From: Anaerobium acetethylicum
GTDB taxonomy: Bacteria > Bacillota > Clostridia > Lachnospirales > Lachnospiraceae
Assembly: GCF_900096945.1 (NCBI RefSeq)
Contig: NZ_FMKA01000021.1
Location: 1-60,757 of the forward strand
Length of the DNA: 60,757 nt
Direction of reading: 5' to 3'
The translations under genes and the position numbers were made by a program. Of the stretch, positions 8,963-16,880 are shown piece after piece (within the stretch, counting starts at the first letter, position 1; every line of letters begins with the position of its first letter). The notes under the pieces were generated by a model. That model was not told where the DNA came from. It was given only the letters and a program-made list of their open reading frames with translations, and made no database searches.

Positions 8963-9972
8963 TCCTTACCTCCGTTTCCAGCCGAAGCTCTCAGAACAAG
9001 CATCGCCACATTGCCAAGCATCTCTGACACCGGTGCGCTTCTCGAAAAATCGCAGACCGGCTGTGCGAATCCCTGCAGGACCGGACCGTATGCATTGGCA
9101 TGGCCGAAGATCTGGATCAGCTTCACGCCGATGTTTCCAGCATGGAGGTTTGGGAAAATCAGGACGTTGGCCTTTCCGGCTACTTCGCTTTCCCTTGGAA
9201 CCTTCTTTTTGGCAACTTCCGGAAGGATGGCGGAATCCAGCTGGAACTCCCCGTCGATTTTGATGTCCGGACGGATGCTTCTGACCTGTTCAACCGCTTC
9301 GCGTATGACATCAATGGTCTCATGCTCTGCGCTGCCGCAGGTGGAAAATGCCAGCATGGCCACCCTCGGTTCCCAGTCCAGAAGTGTCCTGACAGTATCA
9401 GCAGAAGCGATTGCGATTCCCGCAAGGTCCTTTGCATCCGGCCATGCCGTAATGGCACAATCCGCTATCCCCAGGTACTGTCCCTGTGGGCCTGCAAATC
9501 CAGGTATGTCCGCTATCCCAAGAGAAGATACGCTCTCCACGCCCTCCTGCATGCCGATGATGCTCTGTGCTGCAATCAGCACGTCTCCGGTGGAATAATC
9601 CTTTCCGGCTGCAACCGCATCCGTTTTTCCAAGCTTCAGCAGGATCATTGCACAGTTGACAGGATCCTTTGCCTTTCTCAGGATGCCTTTCTGTGAGATG
9701 TTGCCGAATCTTCCTGCGTACTCCTCTGCCAGCCCGACACGGAATGCTTCCTCCGTATTGTCATAGTACTCGAATCCTTCGGTCTGGATCTTGTTTTCCG
9801 CTGCCAGCTTTTCGATTGTTTCCCTATTTCCGATCATGACAGGATACGCGATTTTCTGCACATAGGCCTGCTCTGCACATTTCAATATATCTGCATTTCC
9901 TGTTTCCGGGAATGCCACTTTTTTAGGGCTCTGTTTCGCCCTCTCGATTAATTCTTCCACTAAATTACTCAT
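8959..9972 (-). CDS. Phosphate acetyl/butyryltransferase
   Basis: 337 aa, matching phosphotransacetylase length (about 330) better than classical Ptb (about 300). Family blocks: TGDVLIAAQSIIGM, DWEPRVAMLAFSTCGSA, IDGEFQLDSAI, NVLIFPNLHAGNIGVK and ANAYGPVLQGFAQPVCDLSR-like near the C-terminus. It converts acyl-CoA plus phosphate to acyl-phosphate, the substrate of the adjacent kinase, giving substrate-level ATP. The sequence looks more like Pta while its partner is Buk-like; the pair could therefore serve acetyl-, butyryl- or another short acyl-CoA from the aromatic pathway. Overlaps buk by 4 bp. Confidence 0.88.
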   Translation of the reverse strand: MSNLVEELIERAKQSPKKVAFPETGNADILKCAEQAYVQKIAYPVMIGNRETIEKLAAENKIQTEGFEYYDNTEEAFRVGLAEEYAGRFGNISQKGILRKAKDPVNCAMILLKLGKTDAVAAGKDYSTGDVLIAAQSIIGMQEGVESVSSLGIADIPGFAGPQGQYLGIADCAITAWPDAKDLAGIAIASADTVRTLLDWEPRVAMLAFSTCGSAEHETIDVIREAVEQVRSIRPDIKIDGEFQLDSAILPEVAKKKVPRESEVAGKANVLIFPNLHAGNIGVKLIQIFGHANAYGPVLQGFAQPVCDFSRSAPVSEMLGNVAMLVLRASAGNGGKE

Positions 9973-10013
9973 ACTGATCCTTCACTTTCTTTATTTTATG
10001 GATTAGAGTGTCA

Positions 10014-10113
10014 AAAGCATATCGTAAACCTCGGCTTCGTCAATTTGCACATCCGCCATCTATCACGTCCTCTGAGGATAGCGTGTCAAAAGCCATCCTG
10101 TAACCTTCGCTTA
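10014..10113. repeat. R1-flank module, duplicated upstream of R1 copy E
   Basis: A segment starting GTGTCAAAAGC and running through a CTTCGTCAATTTGCAC-like stretch to CATCTATCACG occurs here and again from about 10081 directly before R1 copy E. The same module, more diverged, flanks R1 at about 37729 and, inverted, near 53130. It looks like part of a larger R1-containing unit or the scar of an earlier copy. Confidence 0.55.
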
Positions 10114-10307
10114 GTCAATTTGCACATGTGCCATCTATCACGCAGTGATACAAAACATGAATTGATGAGCAGCTTTATGAAGACGTTGGTACTTAGGGCG
10201 CGTGCTCTGCGTCCTTACGTACCACTACGTCTTCATCTAAGCGAGAGCGCACTGCGAATCAACATGTTTTGCATCACGTCCTCATTCGAAAACCTGTGCA
10301 AATTGAC
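10114..10307 (+). repeat. R1 full-length element, copy E (core 10145-10277)
   Basis: 194-bp element bounded by perfect 13-bp inverted repeats GTCAATTTGCACA (10114-10126) and TGTGCAAATTGAC (10295-10307), enclosing a 133-bp core whose stem has a G-T wobble (GGGCGC/GCGTCC). Its right end overlaps the coding end of acpS (stop 10282). No flanking target duplication is obvious. Confidence 0.9.
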
Positions 10308-10689
10308 GGATACTATCATTTTGTGCAACTGCATATGCTATGGCGTATCCCGTATCGTAAGACAGGGATATCTGGATGTCCGTGATCCCCTTCTCCATGG
10401 CAAACTCTTTTACCTTACCGCTGAGCGCCACAAAAGGCTTTCCATTTTCCCGGTTCTGGATTTCGATGTCACGGAACAGGATATGCTCCCCATTCCAGTC
10501 CAACGCTTTATAGACTGCTTCCTTGCCGGCAAATCTTGTCGCAAGATAATGGAGGGGATTATCCCTCCTGCCTGCTTCTTCCAGTTCCCTTTTGGTAAAA
10601 TTCTTTTTTGCAAACGGATCCTCCGCAGAGAGATACTCCCTGTGCAGCTGTTCAATTCTCATGATATCAGTGCCAACGCCAAGAACCAT
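10282..10689 (-). CDS. acpS: Holo-[acyl-carrier-protein] synthase
   Basis: 135 aa. AcpS hallmarks are GVGTDIMRIEQL at the N-terminus (metal-binding D8) and RFAGKEAVYKAL in the middle (catalytic E). It transfers phosphopantetheine from CoA to the acyl carrier protein encoded just upstream, and is probably dedicated to it. The usual SLSH near the C-terminus reads SLSY. The last residues (RQFAQVFE and the stop) are encoded by the terminal repeat and flank of R1 copy E, so the C-terminal tail is element-derived and the protein is longer than a typical AcpS of about 120-126 aa. Such a gene inside a catabolic operon is unusual. Confidence 0.9.
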   Translation of the reverse strand: MVLGVGTDIMRIEQLHREYLSAEDPFAKKNFTKRELEEAGRRDNPLHYLATRFAGKEAVYKALDWNGEHILFRDIEIQNRENGKPFVALSGKVKEFAMEKGITDIQISLSYDTGYAIAYAVAQNDSIRQFAQVFE

Positions 10690-10797
10690 ACAATCACCTT
10701 CACCTTTACATTTACTTAAAAAGAATGCGCCAAACTGCTGATTCTACAATTTGTGCGCATCTTTTGTGATTACGAAGAACGCCGTTCTTCCCAACCA

Positions 10798-11040
10798 TTA
10801 ATTGTCTTCTATCAGTTCCTGTACAAAGTCAGCTGCTTCTCCGAACGTCTTCTGTCTTCTGAAATTCATGAACGGAATTTCAATATCGAATTCGTCTTCT
10901 AAAAAAGTGGTAATCTGGGAGATATGCGCCGATTTTGCGTTGCAGTCCTCAAATTTCGTAGCTTCCGTGATGTCTGCAGGATCCATGCCGAATATTGGTG
11001 CGGCACGTCCGATGATCTTCTCTAATATTTCTTCTCTCAT
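10798..11040 (-). CDS. Acyl carrier protein, atypical attachment motif
   Basis: 80 aa, acidic, predicted four-helix ACP. The phosphopantetheine serine sits in NAKSAHISQITTFLEDEFDIEIP, which aligns with the canonical [22 protein letters not shown]; the usual DSL is therefore KSA, keeping the serine but changing both neighbours. GGAGGAATTATT-type Shine-Dalgarno precedes the start. AcpS follows and NuoF-like/NuoG-GltD redox genes precede, so an ACP-bound acyl group may be the substrate or carrier in this operon. I cannot assign a pathway; a housekeeping fatty-acid role is unlikely given the setting. Confidence 0.85.
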   Translation of the reverse strand: MREEILEKIIGRAAPIFGMDPADITEATKFEDCNAKSAHISQITTFLEDEFDIEIPFMNFRRQKTFGEAADFVQELIEDN

Positions 11041-11054
11041 AATAATTCCTCCAT

Positions 11055-12251
11055 TTAACGTTTTTTAAATTTTCCGCACTTTGTCAGGCGGTCAGGCAGC
11101 TTCGGCACACGGCCGGCTGTCTTCTTTACTGCCCCTTCTTCGCACACTTCGATGCATTTTCCGCATTTTGTACAGTCCAGGTTATCAATCATATGAATAA
11201 ATCCTGATTTGCCTTCGATACAGTCCTCTGGGCATACGTCCATACATTCTCCGCATCCTGTGCAGAGCTCCGGATCGATGTAAATGGTTACAAATGCAGT
11301 ACACACCTCTGCCACACAGGCTTTTTTCCTGATATGGCCGTCATATTCCGACTCAAACCTGGTAAGGGTTCCGGTCAGGAAGTCTGCGCCGGTCTGCCCG
11401 ATAGAGCACATGGTGCTGTAAGGAAGGGCTTCCCCGATTTCATGAAGCAGGGGAAGGTATTCGTTCTTTCCTTTTCCTTTTGTGATATCCTTCACAAAAG
11501 ACTGGAGCTGCAGGAGCCCTTCCCTGCAGAATGTGCATTTTCCGCATCCCATCTTTCGGGATTCATAAAGCCTTTTCTCCGCCTCTTCTATCATGCAGGC
11601 TGTTTTGTCAAATACCGTGATGACTCCGTTCCCCATCGGGAAATTCTCGTCAATCTCCAGTTCAAGCGCCGAAGCGTCATAGAGCCTTGAGCCGATTTGA
11701 ACTGCCTTGATCTCTCCCTGCTCCGTCCCGATGATATCGGAAACTTTGGTTCCATAAGGGATTTTTTTCAGTTCGCCTGTCACTCCGTTTTTCCGGACTG
11801 CGGCGTACACCCCCGGGGCATAGCTGCCTGCAAACCCATCGGCCAGAGCAGCCGTGGTTGCGATATGGTGGATTGCACACCCTTCGAAGCATCTCCTGTC
11901 GACGAAGTCATCATTGACGATTCTGATCCCCCGGTCAGCAGCCGAAGCTTCCAGTTCCGCCTTCAATGCAGTCTCCGCTTCCGGCAGGTAGAGGATCATC
12001 TCCTCTGCCCCCAGCAGGTACCCGGCTATCTCCATGCCATCCAGTACCTTCTCCGGACTGCTTCTGACCACTTCCAGCAACACCTTTTCGGAATCGTTGT
12101 TGTTCAGTGCGGCAACTAATTTTACAGGAAGCTTTTCTGAATCATCACCGCTCAGAAAAGGTTTCCAGCTGTCAGCCAGGCTGCCGTTATAAACGCCTAA
12201 TTCCCTGATTCCAAGAGAGGCTACAGTTCCCACTGCTTCTTCTTTTGTCAT
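11055..12251 (-). CDS. NuoF-like iron-sulfur protein lacking the FMN domain
   Basis: 398 aa. Residues about 150-200 resemble a SLBB/soluble-ligand region. Then comes the NuoF C-terminal [4Fe-4S] motif MGCGKCTFCREG with its distal cysteine (STMCSIGQT), followed by a two-cluster ferredoxin (CTGCGECMDVCPEDC and CTKCGKCIEVC). The glycine-rich NADH/FMN motif of true NuoF/HydB (GRGGAGFPTG) is absent, and the N-terminal 150 residues are divergent. It is therefore an electron-wire subunit rather than an NADH dehydrogenase. It lies 23 bp after the NuoG-GltD gene and 14 bp before the ACP gene. Probable partner of that fusion and of the FAD reductase. Confidence 0.8.
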   Translation of the reverse strand: MTKEEAVGTVASLGIRELGVYNGSLADSWKPFLSGDDSEKLPVKLVAALNNNDSEKVLLEVVRSSPEKVLDGMEIAGYLLGAEEMILYLPEAETALKAELEASAADRGIRIVNDDFVDRRCFEGCAIHHIATTAALADGFAGSYAPGVYAAVRKNGVTGELKKIPYGTKVSDIIGTEQGEIKAVQIGSRLYDASALELEIDENFPMGNGVITVFDKTACMIEEAEKRLYESRKMGCGKCTFCREGLLQLQSFVKDITKGKGKNEYLPLLHEIGEALPYSTMCSIGQTGADFLTGTLTRFESEYDGHIRKKACVAEVCTAFVTIYIDPELCTGCGECMDVCPEDCIEGKSGFIHMIDNLDCTKCGKCIEVCEEGAVKKTAGRVPKLPDRLTKCGKFKKR

Positions 12252-12274
12252 TTTTTTTACCTGATCTATCGCTC

Positions 12275-14398
12275 CTATGATTCATTCGCCTCCTTCTTAT
12301 CTGAAAAATCGCTCCATATCTTTGGTTTTGCAATCTGCAGCCGCAGATCGCACTGCAGGCATCTTCCAGCTTCCCCGCAGGCTTTCTCTGCCGGGATTCC
12401 TAAGTTGACCAGTTTGAAATTGTCTTTTCTCGCTTCGGCATCCAGAACATCTGCTTCTGCCCGTCCCAGATATCCGAATCCTTCTATCTGTCCGATATAT
12501 GGTTCCGGTGTTTCTTCAGGCGCCAGCTGTTCAGAAATATCCCCGTCTCCGCCAAGATACCTGTCGATTTCGCTTGCTGCCGTTCTTCCTGATGCAACGG
12601 CCTGGACCACTGATTTTGTTCCGTATACTGCATCGCCGGCTGCAAACATGCCTTTCAGTCCGGTGGTGTTCTGTCCTTCTTCGATGGCAATCCTGTTGCC
12701 TCTTTCCAGCTTTAATCCGGCTTCTTCCGAAATTGCAGGAATCTGTCCGACTGCGAAGATGACCGTGTCTGCCTCAATGTGATGTTCCGAATCCGTCTTC
12801 TTCTGGATAACGGCTCTTCTGTTTTCGTCAAAGGTAAAGGATTCCACCTCCATGAAAAGAGCGCCTGTCACCTGATCCGTACCGGTAATGCTTTCAAAAG
12901 TCCTGGAAGGGTAGACATGGATGCCTTCTTCCCTTGCCTGAAGGATTTCTTCCTCATCGGCCGGCATCGTATCCGCCGACTCGAGGCATGCCAGATGGAT
13001 CTCTTCTGCTCCGAGCCGTTTTGCAGTTCTCGCGCAGTCGAAGGCAACATTTCCGCCTCCCAATACGATTACTTTCCTGCCCATTCCTGTCTCTTTTCCC
13101 ATGCTTGCATTGCGCAGAAAATCAATGTTCAGAAGCACGCCTTCCAGGTCATTTCCCTCTATTGGAAGCTTCACTCCTTTATGGGTGCCTACCGCCATAA
13201 GGACGGCATCATATTCCTTCAGCAGTTCTGCAGGGTTTTCCACCCTGGCGTTTGTCTCGACCTTCACGCCTGTTTCCAGAATCACGGCTGCTTCCTCATC
13301 GATAATGGTACCTGGCAGACGGTATTCCGGGATTCCGTAGCGCATCATGCCGCCAAGTGCAGGCAGCGCTTCTTTTATGGTGACTTCATGTCCCTGTTTT
13401 CTAAGATAATAGGCTGCAGTCATTCCTGCAGGGCCGCCGCCGATAACGCATACCTTTTTCCCGGTATCCGTAAGCTGCTTTCCTTTTCCCTTCCAGAAAC
13501 GTCCCGTATCCTGTTCTGCCGCATGGCGTTTCAGGTCTCTGATTGCCATCGGTTCGTTCAGCTCTTTCCGCTTGCATTCCAGTTCGCACGCATGGTTGCA
13601 TATGTATCCGAGGGCTTTCGGGAACGGCAGTTTCTCGCGTATCACTGCTGTTGCTTCGTCGTATTTTTCCTCTTTTATATAACGGAGGTATCTTGGTATG
13701 TTCGTATGGGCCGGACATGCATAACGGCATGGAACCAGCACATCCTCGCGTTTCTGTTCTGCTCCTGCCACGGAAATCTTGTCCCTGATCGTTCCTGTCG
13801 GGCAGACTTCGGTACAGGCCGTACAGAAACGGCAGTCCGCATCCTTCAGCAGCTTATTGTGCAGAGTTCCGACATAGTCTTCCAGATCCTTTCTCTGGTA
13901 CTGCAGAACATTGACGCCCCGCAGCTCGTTGCAGGCACGGACGCATCTTCCGCATAAGACACAGCGGTTCATATCATGGACGATCAGAGGATTTCCCTCT
14001 TCCACCTTGAAGCCCTTGGAACGATGCTTCATCCTTGCATTGTTGGCTCCGATATACTGGATCAGAGACTGCAGTTCGCAGTTTCCATATTTCGGACAGG
14101 TGGTGCATTCCTCCGGATGCCCCGCCAGCAGCAGTTCCAGCGCCAGATTCCTGAGCTTTCGGATGCGGTCGCTGTTGGTCTGGATATTCAGCCCTTCTTT
14201 TGCCTTCAGTGTGCAGGATGTGATGACTTCTGATTCGCCCTCCATCTCAACGATGCACATGCGGCAGGAACCAAGTTCTTTCAGATTCGGATGATGGCAA
14301 AGATGCGGGATATAAATCCCGGCATCCAGTGCGCAATCCAATACATTTTTATTTTCCGGCACCTCCAAACGGATCCCGTCAATTGTAATGTTCACCAT
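12275..14398 (-). CDS. NuoG-type ferredoxin / GltD-type FAD-NAD(P) oxidoreductase fusion
   Basis: 707 aa. N-terminal [2Fe-2S] domain (CHHPNLKELGSCRMC), His-Cys [4Fe-4S] motif (HPEECTTCPKYGNC), two 4Fe-4S motifs (CVLCGRCVRAC, CRFCTACTEVCP), then a GltD/NfnB-like part from about residue 220: N-terminal cluster cysteines (CRYACPAH, CNHACELEC), FAD loop CVIGGGPAGMTAAYYL and NAD(P) loop VIVLGGGNVAFDCA. The tail CGEAGRCLQCDLR adds more cysteines. It likely takes electrons from NAD(P)H through FAD and clusters to the NuoF-like protein and the flavoprotein reductase next door, or bifurcates. The 5' leader is an unusual GAA-rich polypurine tract. Confidence 0.85.
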   Translation of the reverse strand: MVNITIDGIRLEVPENKNVLDCALDAGIYIPHLCHHPNLKELGSCRMCIVEMEGESEVITSCTLKAKEGLNIQTNSDRIRKLRNLALELLLAGHPEECTTCPKYGNCELQSLIQYIGANNARMKHRSKGFKVEEGNPLIVHDMNRCVLCGRCVRACNELRGVNVLQYQRKDLEDYVGTLHNKLLKDADCRFCTACTEVCPTGTIRDKISVAGAEQKREDVLVPCRYACPAHTNIPRYLRYIKEEKYDEATAVIREKLPFPKALGYICNHACELECKRKELNEPMAIRDLKRHAAEQDTGRFWKGKGKQLTDTGKKVCVIGGGPAGMTAAYYLRKQGHEVTIKEALPALGGMMRYGIPEYRLPGTIIDEEAAVILETGVKVETNARVENPAELLKEYDAVLMAVGTHKGVKLPIEGNDLEGVLLNIDFLRNASMGKETGMGRKVIVLGGGNVAFDCARTAKRLGAEEIHLACLESADTMPADEEEILQAREEGIHVYPSRTFESITGTDQVTGALFMEVESFTFDENRRAVIQKKTDSEHHIEADTVIFAVGQIPAISEEAGLKLERGNRIAIEEGQNTTGLKGMFAAGDAVYGTKSVVQAVASGRTAASEIDRYLGGDGDISEQLAPEETPEPYIGQIEGFGYLGRAEADVLDAEARKDNFKLVNLGIPAEKACGEAGRCLQCDLRLQIAKPKIWSDFSDKKEANES

Positions 14399-14489
14399 AT
14401 GCGGCTACCTTCTCTTTCTTTTCTTCTTTTCTTCTGTTCTTCTGTTTATTTATTCTTCTATTTATCTGTTCTTCTATTTTTCTATTCTT
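14399..14489 (-). other. Polypurine (on the transcript) microsatellite leader
   Basis: About 90 bp almost purely pyrimidine on the plus strand, made of irregular TTCTTCTATTTATC-like units, so the transcript between the FAD reductase and the NuoG-GltD gene is nearly all A and G. The Shine-Dalgarno AGAAGG is at its 3' end. Slippage in the tract could alter spacing or expression of the downstream gene. Confidence 0.7.
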
Positions 14490-15935
14490 CTATTCTTCTA
14501 CGTATTCCGCAGCGCTCATTCCCGCGATACGTCCAGTGTTGACTGCATAGCCCATGGAATTTCCAGGGAGCAGGAACATGTAGCTGTCATCGTAAATATT
14601 GCAGGAATCTGTACCTGCGCAGTAGAGGCCTGGAACCGGTTCAAAATCTTCGTCAATCGCTTCGCAGTTCTCGTTGATCTTAACGCCGCCGACAGTTCCG
14701 TATCCGCCGCCGCGTACTTTCGCGCAGTAGAATGGCGCTTTCACGACAGGCCTCAGATACTTTTTATCTTTAAAGAACTCTTCATCCACGCTGTCGCAGT
14801 AGTCGTTATACTGGTCAACCGTATCCTGGAGGCTCTCTGCGTCAATGCCGGCCATCTCTGCCAACTCTTCAATGCTGTCTGCTACTATGAAGTCATTTGA
14901 TCCGTTCTCCTTCGCAATCTTAATGCCTTCGAAGAAATCAGAAACATCAGGGTTCGTACGTACAAGGCTCACATTGTCAACACCATTGCGCACATAATTT
15001 TTCACAATTGAAGTATCCACGATGCTGAAGCACACTCTGTCTTTCTGGTGCATGACCACATTGGAAAGGTAGGTTGCATTCTGCATCTGATCCTCGTTCA
15101 TGACCCTCTTGCCGAATTTATTTACCAGAAGGTTCGGCTGTGAAAATACATTGGACACGCCCTGTGGAAGCTCATCGCAGCCCTCGATATTCGCAGCCAT
15201 TTCGATGCGGACAGGCGTTTTTCCTGCTCCTGCCTCCCATGCCATCTTCATTCCCTCGCCCATAAGCCCCGGAATTGCAAAGTTGAACATATCAACTCCC
15301 TGTGTAAATCCTGTTTCCTGCTTGATCAGCTCTTTATTGGCACCCGCGCCACCTGTACAGACAATCGCAGCCTGACATGAAACCTGCAGCTCTTCCCCGT
15401 CTTTATCAGTCGCCAGAACGCCAACAACCTTGCCGTCTTCCATCAGAATCTTCTTCACCGGTGTTTCCATGAAAAAGGTTACACCAAGCTCCAGCGCCCT
15501 TGCATACAGCGCCTTGTTCATGAAAGATGCCGCTCTCGGTCCGATTTCCTGATCAGTCTTTACGATATGCCATGTAGCTTCCGATTTCGGGAAATAGCGG
15601 AATGCGCCTTCAAATTCCACGCCCATATCCTCCAGCCATTCGATAGTCTCTGCCGACTGTTCAAAATACCTCTTCACAAGCCTCGCATCAACCATATAAT
15701 GCGTATATTCCATAAACATGTTGAACGCCTTTTCAACTGAAATGTCGATCATCTGCCTCTTCTGGTGTTTAGTCCCAATCCCAAGAGGCCCCATTCCCAT
15801 GTTGGCTGCTCCTCCGACCGTAGCCGCTTTCTCCAGCACAACAACCTTCGCTCCATCCTCCGCCGCCTGTACCGCCGCCGCTAACCCAGATGGTCCTGCT
15901 GCAATTACAACGATTTGTGTCTCTATATTTTTCAT
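14490..15935 (-). CDS. FAD-dependent oxidoreductase, fumarate reductase/urocanate reductase type
   Basis: 481 aa. FAD-binding VVIAAGPSGLAAAVQAAEDGAKVVVLEKAATVGGAANMGMG at the N-terminus; the C-terminus has AGTDSCNIYDDSYMFLLPGNSMGYAVNTGRIAG, typical of the flavin-capping end of this family. No heme or secretion signal, so it is cytoplasmic and needs an electron donor, probably the NuoG-GltD/NuoF-like pair immediately downstream. Relatives reduce activated C=C bonds (fumarate, urocanate, cinnamate-type). In this island a phenylpropenoid or reduced flavonoid intermediate is a reasonable guess. Start at 15935 has GAGGAGAT upstream; the longer frame to 16022 is R2 sequence. Confidence 0.85.
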   Translation of the reverse strand: MKNIETQIVVIAAGPSGLAAAVQAAEDGAKVVVLEKAATVGGAANMGMGPLGIGTKHQKRQMIDISVEKAFNMFMEYTHYMVDARLVKRYFEQSAETIEWLEDMGVEFEGAFRYFPKSEATWHIVKTDQEIGPRAASFMNKALYARALELGVTFFMETPVKKILMEDGKVVGVLATDKDGEELQVSCQAAIVCTGGAGANKELIKQETGFTQGVDMFNFAIPGLMGEGMKMAWEAGAGKTPVRIEMAANIEGCDELPQGVSNVFSQPNLLVNKFGKRVMNEDQMQNATYLSNVVMHQKDRVCFSIVDTSIVKNYVRNGVDNVSLVRTNPDVSDFFEGIKIAKENGSNDFIVADSIEELAEMAGIDAESLQDTVDQYNDYCDSVDEEFFKDKKYLRPVVKAPFYCAKVRGGGYGTVGGVKINENCEAIDEDFEPVPGLYCAGTDSCNIYDDSYMFLLPGNSMGYAVNTGRIAGMSAAEYVEE

Positions 15936-15974
15936 CGTTAATCTCCTCTCTAACTCTGTTTCACTAATTATCTC

Positions 15975-16116
15975 GTAACTATTCAGGACTAAGTCCTTCA
16001 TAGTCACAGATGATGCACACAAATTGCAAAATCAGCAATTTGGCACACGCATGTCTCGGGTTTTTATGCAAATTCAGCATAAAAACACCTTGCGAGACAC
16101 GGGTTCTGAATAGTTA
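15975..16116. mobile_element. R2 MITE, copy a
   Basis: 142 bp, ends GTAACTATTCAGGAC and GTTCTGAATAGTTAC, flanked by an 8-bp direct repeat ATTATCTC on both sides. Three internal hairpins (AGGAC/GTCCT, AAATTGC/GCAATTT, TTTTTATGC/GCATAAAAA). No coding capacity. It is inserted about 40 bp upstream of the FAD reductase start. Confidence 0.92.
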
Positions 16117-16135
16117 CATTATCTCTATTCCATCC

Positions 16136-16352
16136 CGCCGCCCTGCGTACCACTACATGTAACTCTTCTGGACTACGTCCTTCAAAGTCACAATGATGCA
16201 CACAAATTGCAAAATCGGCAATTTGGCGCATGCACAACTCGGGTTTTTATGCAAAGTCAGCACAAAAACACCTCGCAGCACCGGACACCTGAACAGTTAC
16301 TACATCTTCATCCAAGCGAAAGCACGCTGCGAGCAAACATGTTTTCCATCGC
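16136..16352 (+). repeat. R1 remnant interrupted by R2 copy b
   Basis: Right arm of the R1 stem (CTGCGTACCACTACAT) joins R2 copy b, after which R1 resumes (TACATCTTCATCCAAGCG) to its terminal CATGTTTTCCATCGC. The left half of R1 is missing. Confidence 0.8.
16159..16300. mobile_element. R2 MITE, copy b, nested in R1
   Basis: 142 bp, GTAACTCTTCTGGAC to GAACAGTTAC, flanked by TACAT on both sides. Its sequence is near identical to copy c, in the same place within R1, so copies b and c are probably one insertion later duplicated together with R1. Confidence 0.9.
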
Positions 16353-16401
16353 GTCCTCCTTGATGAACCCTGATCGTCCGTCTTTCGCCATCCAACGCAC
16401 A

Positions 16402-16681
16402 GCGATGCAAAACATGGCTCAATGAGCAGCTTTATGAAGACGTTGGTACTTAGGCCGCGTACTCTGCGGCCTTACGTACCACTACGTGTAACTCTTCAGG
16501 ACTACGTCCTTCAAAGTCACAATGATGCACACAAATTGCAAAATCGGCAATTTGGCGCATGCACAACTCGGGTTTTTATGCAAAGTCAGCACAAAAACAC
16601 CTCGCAGCACCGGACACCTGAACAGTTACTACGTCTTCATCTAAGCGAGGATGCGCTGCGAGTGAACATGTTTTTCATCGC
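16402..16681 (+). repeat. R1 core split by R2 copy c
   Basis: Both R1 halves are present, with stem GGCCGC/GCGGCC and end motifs GCGATGCAAAACATG and TTTTTCATCGC. Removing R2 copy c and one TACGT restores an uninterrupted 133-bp R1. Confidence 0.9.
16488..16629. mobile_element. R2 MITE, copy c, nested in R1
   Basis: 142 bp inserted in the R1 right arm and flanked by TACGT (16483-16487 and 16630-16634). Other R2 copies show 8-bp duplications; here only 5 bp are visible, which fits an 8-bp CACTACGT duplication that later lost 3 bp. Confidence 0.92.
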
Positions 16682-16730
16682 GTCCTCCTTGATGAAACCT
16701 GGGCGTCCGCCTTTCGCCCCTCAACGCACA

Positions 16731-16863
16731 GCGATGCAAAACATGGCTCAATGAGCAGCTTTATGAAGACGTTGGTACTTGGGCCGCGTACTCTGCGGCC
16801 TTACGTACCACTACGTCTTCATCTAAGCGAGAGCGCGCTGCGAATGAACATGTTTTGCATCGC
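16731..16863 (+). repeat. R1 hairpin repeat next to the CocE gene
   Basis: Complete 133-bp core with ends GCGATGCAAAACATG and CATGTTTTGCATCGC and stem GGGCCGC/GCGGCCT. It ends 17 bp from the stop codon (16881) of the minus-strand hydrolase gene. Confidence 0.92.
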
Positions 16864-16880
16864 GTCCGCCTTGCTAAAAC

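Noticed and set aside
12779-13957. 392-aa plus-strand ORF
   Set aside because: Antisense to the NuoG-GltD fusion; low complexity and no recognisable domain.
14490-16022. Longer N-terminus for the FAD reductase
   Set aside because: The extra 29 residues are translated R2 sequence; the start at 15935 has a proper Shine-Dalgarno and matches the FAD loop position.
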